DNA of 64,000 nucleotides from Armatimonadota bacterium. Lineage in GTDB: Bacteria > Armatimonadota > Fimbriimonadia > Fimbriimonadales > Fimbriimonadaceae. Where the stretch lies: the NCBI GenBank assembly GCA_037138755.1, contig JBAXHT010000001.1:1893805-1957804 (forward strand), written 5' to 3'. This document shows, piece by piece, positions 58,749 to 64,000 of the stretch. How positions within the stretch are numbered: position 1 is the stretch's first letter; each line of letters begins with the position of its first letter. The notes below the pieces were generated by a model. The model was not told the DNA's origin, did no database searches, and saw only the letters and a list, made by a program, of their open reading frames with translations. A program made the position numbers and the translations under genes.

Positions 58749-59522
58749 TTGCTAGAAAACACATTCATCCACATTCCCGGGGTCGGCACCCAAATGGAGC
58801 AGGCCCTGTGGAAGCGTGGTTGCCTCACTTGGCAGGATGCGCTGGATAATCTTGGCGACTTGTCTTTCGGAGCAGCTGACTTAGATAAGGTTGAGCGAGT
58901 TCTCAACCGGTCTGTTGAAGCCCTTGCTCAAGGTGAGCACCAGTTCTTTACGCCGCTTCTGGGCCTCAAGGAAGCGTGGCGAGCGTTTCCCTCGTTCCGA
59001 GACTCGGTCGCCTATGTGGATATCGAGACCGATGGCGGGAAGGGCGGAAATTCAATCACGATGATCGGGCTTTACGACGGTCACGAGTTTGAGTGTTTCG
59101 TTCGGAAGCAGTCCCTCGAGTCTTTTCGAGATCGAATCAGTCATTTTTCGATGATCGTGACGTTCTTTGGAGCGTCATTCGATCTGCCGATCATCCTGAA
59201 GGCATTTCCTCGTTTGGTCTTGGATCAAGTTCACCTTGACCTTTGCCCAACGTTAAAATCGGTTGGGGTTGGAGGCGGCCTAAAGAAGATTGAGAAGTTC
59301 TTCGGGATTGATCGCGGGGGAGATACCGATGGCCTTAACGGCTACGATGCGATTCTGCTGTGGCGCAAGTGGGAGATGACCAGGAATCAAGGTGCACTCG
59401 ATCGGCTGATCGCCTATAACCGCGAGGATGTGGTCAACATGGAGCGCTTGGCGGAAATCGCATATGAGATGAAGAAATCCGCCACGTTCGATGCAGTATT
59501 TGCCAGTGACTACTTAGCGTAA
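58749..59522 (+). CDS. Ribonuclease H-like 3'-5' exonuclease (YprB-type)
   Basis: A 257-residue protein with TTG start 58749. The N-terminal ~90 residues resemble a helix-hairpin-helix element (FIHIPGVGTQMEQALWKRGCLTWQDAL). The DEDDy-like domain follows: AYVDIETDGGKGGNSITMIGLYDG (D-x-E), IVTFFGASFDLPIILKAF (N/G-x-x-x-F-D) and LIAYNREDVVNMERLAEIA (Y-x-x-x-D). This is the RNase_H_2/YprB family. It probably degrades single-stranded nucleic acid in repair or RNA turnover. Its end overlaps the convergent epimerase by 13 bases. Confidence 0.85.
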   Translation: MLENTFIHIPGVGTQMEQALWKRGCLTWQDALDNLGDLSFGAADLDKVERVLNRSVEALAQGEHQFFTPLLGLKEAWRAFPSFRDSVAYVDIETDGGKGGNSITMIGLYDGHEFECFVRKQSLESFRDRISHFSMIVTFFGASFDLPIILKAFPRLVLDQVHLDLCPTLKSVGVGGGLKKIEKFFGIDRGGDTDGLNGYDAILLWRKWEMTRNQGALDRLIAYNREDVVNMERLAEIAYEMKKSATFDAVFASDYLA

Positions 59523-60316
59523 AGGCCGCGCACGAAGCCCAAACATTGGGCAACTTCGGGGACGTTGGTTTGCCAGTTGTATTCGTACTCGACGCTCACC
59601 GAACCGGTCATGTTGATCTTGTTGTAGATCCCCAGGATTCCGGGGACGTCGGAGACGCCTTGGCCATACGGCATGTCGTGGCCGCCTGGAGTGAACTCGT
59701 GAAGGTCCTTAAGGTGACTACTCACCACTCGACCCTTAAGAATGTTGAGGGCGTCAACCGGCTTGATTCCCGAGCGAACCCAGTGCCCGGTGTCGGCGCA
59801 TGAGCCGATGCGCTTGTCGCGATTCTTGACGAGGTTGTAAACGAAGTTTGGATCCCAGATCACGTACTTCGGATTGTTCGGCTGCTTCGGATGGTTGTGG
59901 AACCCGACCTTGATGTCAAACTCCTTGACCAGTTTCTCGATGGTGTCCATAGAATCCGAACTCTCGGTATTGAGGATTTCGATTCCCATCGACTTCGCCC
60001 AAACGAAGAGCGGACGTGCCTTGTTGATATCGCTTTCGATTCCGGTGACCCCGAAGGCGACGGGTTGAATTTTATACTTCTCGAACTGAGCTTTGAGCGC
60101 AGCCTGGTCTGCAGGCGACATCCATGGACCGACGCTGGATTCGCCACCGTCCTTCAGCTTTTGACCAGGAAACAGCTCCATATACTTGGCCCCAGCTGCT
60201 GCGGCCTTCTCGATGGCCTGAAAGGCGGTGAACTCGTGAAACGTCCAAGCCTGGACGCACAGCTTGAAGGGCATCGGTTTTGCTAGAGCGGCGGCGAGAA
60301 TCAGGCTAGAGACCAT
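59510..60316 (-). CDS. Exported sugar phosphate isomerase/epimerase-like TIM-barrel protein
   Basis: A 268-residue protein with a short signal-like N-terminus (SLILAAALAKPMPFK) and an AP-endonuclease-2-type TIM barrel. It has LCVQAWTFHEFTAFQAIEKAAAAGAKYMELFPGQKL, IKVGFHNHPKQPN, IGSCADTGHWVRSGIKPVDAL, HLKDLHEF and VSVEYEYNW. Metal ligands His/Asp/Glu are in HNHP, DTGHW and EYEY. The family acts on sugars such as inosose or xylose derivatives. Substrate unknown. TAACAT lies seven bases before the ATG. Confidence 0.88.
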   Translation of the reverse strand: MVSSLILAAALAKPMPFKLCVQAWTFHEFTAFQAIEKAAAAGAKYMELFPGQKLKDGGESSVGPWMSPADQAALKAQFEKYKIQPVAFGVTGIESDINKARPLFVWAKSMGIEILNTESSDSMDTIEKLVKEFDIKVGFHNHPKQPNNPKYVIWDPNFVYNLVKNRDKRIGSCADTGHWVRSGIKPVDALNILKGRVVSSHLKDLHEFTPGGHDMPYGQGVSDVPGILGIYNKINMTGSVSVEYEYNWQTNVPEVAQCLGFVRGLYAK

Positions 60317-60335
60317 GCTAGGAATGTTAGCACGA

Positions 60336-60815
60336 TCAAAGGTTCGCGGCGCGGCGCATGACGTTCAAAGCGTGATCGAAAACCATTTCAGTTTGAGGGT
60401 CCCACTGGTAATAGATCGAGGGAAGTGCCTCCATGGTCACAAATTGTCTCCCAAGCGATTCTTCGGTGGCCGTAATCTCCTGCAAGCCCACTACCCGCGC
60501 TGTATAGACATCGGCCCAGCGAACCTCGGACTTCTCTCGAATGTGATAGCAGCCGATGTATTGAATCGAATCGAGCTGGGCTCCGGCCTCTTCAAGAGCT
60601 TCCCGTTTCACCGCGTCAAGCGATGTCTCATAGGCCTCGACTCGACCTGACGGAATGCACCACCCTCGGTCTTCGATGTTGCAGAGCAACACTTCTTCGT
60701 CCTTCCAAGGGAACACAAGTGCCGCAAATGCCCGGATTTGAGACTTGTAGGGCGCGGGATAGAACTGGAGAGTTTGGCGACCGTAGCTTCCAGAAGGAAA
60801 CTTCTTTACCGCCAT
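60336..60815 (-). CDS. Nudix hydrolase
   Basis: A 159-residue protein. The Nudix box is complete: GRVEAYETSLDAVKREALEEAGA (G-x5-E-x7-R-E-U-x-E-E-x-G-U), at about residues 57-79. It hydrolyses a nucleoside diphosphate linked to another moiety; the substrate is unknown. The strand RAFAALVFPWKDEEVLLCNIEDRGWCIPSG precedes the box. Its start overlaps the end of lepB by ten bases, so the two genes are co-translated. Confidence 0.92.
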   Translation of the reverse strand: MAVKKFPSGSYGRQTLQFYPAPYKSQIRAFAALVFPWKDEEVLLCNIEDRGWCIPSGRVEAYETSLDAVKREALEEAGAQLDSIQYIGCYHIREKSEVRWADVYTARVVGLQEITATEESLGRQFVTMEALPSIYYQWDPQTEMVFDHALNVMRRAANL

Positions 60816-61267
60816 GTGACGACCTTGCCGAGCACGTTTTCTAACTTGAATGCGCCAAACTTCCGACTGTCATCGCTGTGAAGAATGTTGTCGCCGATGA
60901 CGTAGATTCTTCCCGCGGGAACCGTGTAGGGTCCGTTCTCCAATGGCCAATCCTGGGGAGCCAAAGCCCACGGGATCTGATCCCCGGGCATGCCGTAAAC
61001 TCGCTTGATGAAGTACTTCGAGGCCGATTGCTCCTCCTGAAGCACGATGATGTCGTTCTTTTTGATCGCTCCAACTAGGAAATAGGCCTTGGTAGTTAAC
61101 ACCTTTTGGCCATTAGAAAGTGTGGGATTCATCGACTGCCCGTCAACGACAGCTGTTTTGAAGTTGAACCCGAAGACGCCTGCCAAGATCAGAACGATGA
61201 AGAGGAACACGGTGAAGAACCGAACTCTGCGCTTCGGTTTTGGTTTTGTGATCGATTCGTTCTCCAT
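60806..61267 (-). CDS. lepB: Signal peptidase I
   Basis: A 153-residue membrane protease that removes signal peptides from exported proteins. One anchor helix (FFTVFLFIVLILAGVFGF) is followed by the catalytic Ser45 in VDGQSMNPTLSNGQ and Lys88 in YFIKRVYGMPGD. GRIYVIGDNILHSDDSRKFGAF is the conserved box E. It is a short form similar to Gram-positive SipS-like enzymes. It overlaps the Nudix gene by ten bases. Confidence 0.95.
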   Translation of the reverse strand: MENESITKPKPKRRVRFFTVFLFIVLILAGVFGFNFKTAVVDGQSMNPTLSNGQKVLTTKAYFLVGAIKKNDIIVLQEEQSASKYFIKRVYGMPGDQIPWALAPQDWPLENGPYTVPAGRIYVIGDNILHSDDSRKFGAFKLENVLGKVVTWR

Positions 61268-61288
61268 TAGCCTGCCATCCGTGTCCGC

Positions 61289-61294
61289 TATACT
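61289..61294 (+). promoter_or_regulatory. -10 box for the DUF4446 gene
   Basis: TATACT lies 39 bases before ATG 61333 and leaves a normal short leader. No clear -35. Confidence 0.35.
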
Positions 61295-61332
61295 TAATGT
61301 TCTAGCACACTGCTCGTCAAGTTCTAGGGGTT

Positions 61333-61845
61333 ATGGCAACAATCTTCGATTCTCTACGCGACAATTCAGGTCCCATACTCGCCGTTCTCCTCGTTTTCAA
61401 TCTAGTTTTCGGCGGGTTTCTGCTAGCCCTCACTCTGAGTGTCAAAAAATCTCAGGCAAGGATGAGAGAAATTTTGTCCGGAGCCGAAGGGGCCGATTTA
61501 GAGGCAGTTCTCGTTGAGCATGGGCGGATGCGGGAGGACCTGAAGCGGCATGTCGACTCAATCGATGGTCGAACGGAAACACTTGAACGCAAAATGATGC
61601 GCTCAAAACGTCACGTTGGCCTGGTCCGCTATGATGCCTTCCCAGATATCGGTGGATTGCAATCCTTTGCCATGGCGGTATACGACGATAATGGCGATGG
61701 GATCGTTTTGAGTAGCATCATCGGTCGAGCCGAGGGAAGGGTGTACGGCAAGCCTCTCATGGCAGGAAAATCGGACCGAAACCTGACTAACGAGGAGCAG
61801 CAGGCGATTGAGATCGCAGTGACTTCGCCTTCGCGGGTTGGCTGA
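61333..61845 (+). CDS. DUF4446 family protein
   Basis: A 170-residue protein with one N-terminal membrane segment (ILAVLLVFNLVFGGFLLALTLSV), a coiled-coil region and the DUF4446 domain: RHVGLVRYDAFPDIGGLQSFAMAVYDDNGDGIVLSSIIGRAEGRVYGKPL. The 'G-L-V-R-Y-n-x-F-x-x-x-G-G-x-Q-S-F-x-x-A-l-L-d' signature matches well. The function of the family is not known. Forty-three bases separate it from the ECF sigma gene. Confidence 0.88.
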   Translation: MATIFDSLRDNSGPILAVLLVFNLVFGGFLLALTLSVKKSQARMREILSGAEGADLEAVLVEHGRMREDLKRHVDSIDGRTETLERKMMRSKRHVGLVRYDAFPDIGGLQSFAMAVYDDNGDGIVLSSIIGRAEGRVYGKPLMAGKSDRNLTNEEQQAIEIAVTSPSRVG

Positions 61846-61887
61846 GAGCGGGTAACTTGTTGGGGCTAGGTTGAATCAGGAGAAGGA

Positions 61888-62481
61888 TTGAGCGAGTATT
61901 TTCAACCGGATAATATTCTGATCGAGAAGGCGCAGCGCGGGGATCGCGGAGCGCTCAATGAACTCATTCGCAAGCACCAGGATCGGGCCTACCAGTACGC
62001 GTTTCGGCTCACCCGAAATCCAGATATTGCGGCTGATGTTGTTGCAGATGCGTTTGTCCGGATCAACAACGCCCTCAAAAACTTTAAAGGAAACGCCGCG
62101 TTTACAACTTGGCTGTACCGAATCATCACCAATTGCTATCTGGATCAACGCAAGCGCGAGAAAGGGAAGGGCAATCTCAGCCTCGACTCGGGCTTCCAGC
62201 AGGATGACGAAGATGTCACACGAGAAATCGAGGATCCGGGCCGAACTCCGGACGAGTTGGTCGAGCGGAATCAGCGGGAAGCCCTGCTCCACAAAGCCCT
62301 CGCACAACTGCCAGAGTTCCAGAAGTCAATGATCGTGATGTATCATGCCGAACAGCTCTCGTACGAAGAGATCGCAGAGTCACTTGACCTTCCGATTGGC
62401 ACCGTCAAGAGTCGATTGAACCGAGCGAGAATCAGCTTGAGAGAAATTCTCGCCCAGGACGAGGAACTATTTAAGGTCTGA
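61888..62481 (+). CDS. RNA polymerase sigma factor, ECF (sigma-70 family)
   Basis: A 197-residue sigma factor with TTG start 61888. Region 2 is seen in LNELIRKHQDRAYQYAFRLTRNPDIAADVVADAFVRINNALKNFKGNAAFTTWLYRIITNCYLDQRKRE, with a charged linker after it. Region 4 is ALAQLPEFQKSMIVMYHAEQLSYEEIAESLDLPIGTVKSRLNRARISLREIL. This is the RpoE-like group. It is followed 45 bases later by a membrane-anchored anti-sigma factor, the usual regulatory pair. Confidence 0.95.
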   Translation: MSEYFQPDNILIEKAQRGDRGALNELIRKHQDRAYQYAFRLTRNPDIAADVVADAFVRINNALKNFKGNAAFTTWLYRIITNCYLDQRKREKGKGNLSLDSGFQQDDEDVTREIEDPGRTPDELVERNQREALLHKALAQLPEFQKSMIVMYHAEQLSYEEIAESLDLPIGTVKSRLNRARISLREILAQDEELFKV

Positions 62482-62526
62482 GCGAGTCAGAAGACTCATC
62501 AACCCTTAACAGGAGATGGATTTCCA

Positions 62527-63396
62527 ATGAGCCGCGAACGATTACAAGAACACTTTTCCGCCCTTTACGAAGGTTCGCTAGACGCTGGACTTACCCAGCA
62601 GATTCAGAAACGCTTTGACACCGACCCTGACCTCAAGCAGGACTATGAAGCATTTTCCTTGATGATGGAGACCTTGGCGACAATGCCAGAGGAAACAGTT
62701 GAAGTTCCATCCTTCCTTTCATCAAGAATCGCGGATCGGATGGACGCAGCGGTCAGCGCAAAGCCAGCGTTGTCTCTTCTAAATTGGTCGAAGTCGTTAG
62801 GCTTTGGTGCAATTGCGACTGTCGCGATTGTCGGTTCGGTGATGGCGATCAAGAACCGAAGCGAGGGTCCGGTGACTGCGGACATGACCGGAATAAGTTC
62901 TGCTGCTGTCAAGGCTCCGAAGGTTCTTGATACTATCGAAATCAAGATGCAAGCAGCAGACGCAGTTCTAAGCTACAACTCGAGTGGGCCGAAGACTCTT
63001 ACCGCGACGTTTTACGGCACGGGTCAAGAGTTGAAGAAGGCAGACCTGAACGGTGACTCCACCAGATATCCGTTAATCAACAGTGAGCCGTTGTCAGCCA
63101 TCTTCCAAATCGAAGTCACTGGCGACAAAGGCGACTTCTTCGTTGTAGTTCCTGGTTCGTCGACGGTCTTTGATCTACAAGGCGAAGGCAAGGTTGCAGA
63201 CTTCCTCAAGGGCGTCTCGTCAAAATTCCACAAAGTGATCTCATTGAGAATGCCAAGCGCAAAGCTGGAAGTAACAACGAAGTGGGACGTGAAGGGTGAT
63301 GACGCGGGTGCCATGCTCTCAACCGTGTTGCCGAGCAAAGATTATTCGATTTCGACGGCTCCGGACGGAATCATTTCCATCGAAGCTCACAACTAA
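62527..63396 (+). CDS. Probable anti-sigma factor, membrane-anchored
   Basis: A 289-residue protein. The N-terminal cytoplasmic domain of about 90 residues (MSRERLQEHFSALYEGSLDAGLTQQIQKRFDTDPDLKQDYEAFSLMMETLATMPEE) matches anti-sigma N-terminal helices of the RseA/zinc-free type; there is no HxxxCxxC motif. One membrane helix (SLGFGAIATVAIVGSVMAIK) leads to an extracytoplasmic beta-rich sensor domain of about 170 residues. AGGAGATGG is the ribosome binding site. It pairs with the preceding ECF sigma factor. Confidence 0.82.
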   Translation: MSRERLQEHFSALYEGSLDAGLTQQIQKRFDTDPDLKQDYEAFSLMMETLATMPEETVEVPSFLSSRIADRMDAAVSAKPALSLLNWSKSLGFGAIATVAIVGSVMAIKNRSEGPVTADMTGISSAAVKAPKVLDTIEIKMQAADAVLSYNSSGPKTLTATFYGTGQELKKADLNGDSTRYPLINSEPLSAIFQIEVTGDKGDFFVVVPGSSTVFDLQGEGKVADFLKGVSSKFHKVISLRMPSAKLEVTTKWDVKGDDAGAMLSTVLPSKDYSISTAPDGIISIEAHN

Positions 63397-64000
63397 GGTC
63401 GCAGCCGAATGGTTCCGCTTGTCGGAACCATTCCAATTTGTCCCTGCTTTCGGAGCTTAACTGTCGCCCCACTCCATCGACCAGGCAAATCGGGCAGCCA
63501 AATGAGCTTTCCTTGAAGTTCCTTGTGAACCGGAATATCGGTGCTCACAACATCAGCCAGACACTCCTTGAGCGTTTTCGGGAGCGTGCCCGGCTTGTCC
63601 CCGTTGATCTTCATTAGCCGGCTGACAATCTTTGGCTCGAAGCAGAATTGAACCCAAAGGAGATATCCGATGTATTGGTTCATGGCAGATTCGCCTTTGC
63701 CTTTGAACATATCGGCATTGGGAAAAGTTTGGGCGGCTTTGAACATTAGCGGGCGCGCTTTCTCCCGCACCCACGCTTGGCACTCGGCTTGGCTCACGCC
63801 CATCATCTGTTCCGGATCATAGTCCTTTCTAACGCACAATTCGGACAGAAAGAGCTTTTCGCCAAGAAATCCGTTCGCCCAGTACTCGGGATAGTCGTAT
63901 CCGCCGACCGCTGGGAGCGTGGCATGTCCGTACTCATGCGCCACTTCTCGTAGCTGTTCCATCTTCTCCTTGAACGTAGGAAGATCATAAATGTAGATCG
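63393..64000 (-). CDS. HEYGH metallopeptidase-like protein (5' partial)
   Basis: The reading frame remains open to the window edge, so the N-terminus is missing; about 202 residues are visible. REVAHEYGHATLP carries the HExxH zinc-protease motif. No clear downstream third ligand motif is seen, although the acidic 'LFLSELCVRKDYDPEQ' helix is a candidate. The C-terminal end is beta-rich (GKLIWLPDLPGRWSGATVKLRKQGQIGMVP). It ends four bases into the convergent anti-sigma gene. It could be an exported peptidase or a domain of a larger secreted protein. Confidence 0.65.
   Translation of the reverse strand, partial: IYIYDLPTFKEKMEQLREVAHEYGHATLPAVGGYDYPEYWANGFLGEKLFLSELCVRKDYDPEQMMGVSQAECQAWVREKARPLMFKAAQTFPNADMFKGKGESAMNQYIGYLLWVQFCFEPKIVSRLMKINGDKPGTLPKTLKECLADVVSTDIPVHKELQGKLIWLPDLPGRWSGATVKLRKQGQIGMVPTSGTIRLRP

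Overview
The window reads as a chromosomal segment of a diderm, motile bacterium with moderate GC content. The gene content fits the Armatimonadota (Fimbriimonadia-like): a FliL-M-Y-O-P-Q-R-FlhB flagellar export block, LptF/G and LptD outer-membrane genes, a TIGR03790-type protein, many small secreted proteins of unknown function, and frequent GTG/TTG starts. This assignment is inference from gene content, not from a marker alignment. No rRNA, tRNA, CRISPR array, phage or insertion sequence was found. Both window edges cut genes: an MFS transporter on the left and an HEYGH metalloprotease-like gene on the right.

Layout. 0-3.3 kb: the end of an MFS anion symporter, a 548-base intergenic region with a nested inverted repeat, pheS (without pheT beside it) and a GNAT acetyltransferase. 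3.3-9.7 kb: flagellar basal-body, switch and export genes, with a 52-codon ORF between fliQ and fliR. 9.7-10.6 kb: a palindromic repeat, then rplU-rpmA. 10.6-13 kb: two secreted proteins of unknown function, the first behind a nine-base C tract. 13.2-19.7 kb: an AbrB-like regulator translationally coupled to a TolC/HlyD/RND tripartite efflux pump whose RND subunit has extra hydrophobic segments. 19.7-28.2 kb: a fasciclin protein, GT4, an MFS exporter, hsp20-lon, mgtE and a small HD alarmone-hydrolase-like protein. 28.2-31.2 kb: ppx-ppk1 (polyphosphate). 31.2-36 kb: a GH20-like glycosidase, mannose-1-phosphate guanylyltransferase and the TIGR03790 protein. 36-40.8 kb: plsY, a zinc-ribbon membrane protein, lptF/G and lptD (envelope biogenesis). 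40.9-45.5 kb: an esterase, a GT39-like membrane protein, a lactonase and a small membrane protein. 45.5-46.7 kb: an AT-richer two-gene cassette (a Tat-signal cationic helical protein plus a small hydrophobic protein) lying between two identical 29-base terminator copies. 46.8-48 kb: rplJ-rplL with an L10-leader-like region. 48-54.8 kb: an EF-hand-like protein, PadR plus its membrane partner, stress-type proteins (YflT-like, triple BON), an Ig-domain lipoprotein, an acyl-ACP-desaturase-like diiron protein and two Cys-rich exported proteins. 54.9-64 kb: panD, ccmF-ccmE (cytochrome c maturation with a Cys-type CcmE), an RNase H-like exonuclease, a TIM-barrel epimerase, Nudix, lepB, a DUF4446 protein and an ECF sigma/anti-sigma pair.

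How genes work together. Several translationally coupled units are clear: fliQ-orf52, abrB-tolC-hlyD-rnd, hsp20-lon, ppx-ppk1, zinc ribbon-lptF-lptD and PadR-HAAS. A window-wide feature is that many monocistronic or first genes have a -10-like hexamer ending only 5-7 bases before the start codon and no Shine-Dalgarno sequence. This points to widespread leaderless transcription. The best leads for new biology are the terminator-flanked Tat/membrane cassette, the RND pump with extra membrane segments under AbrB control, the cysteine-type CcmE system and the Cys-rich exported pair.
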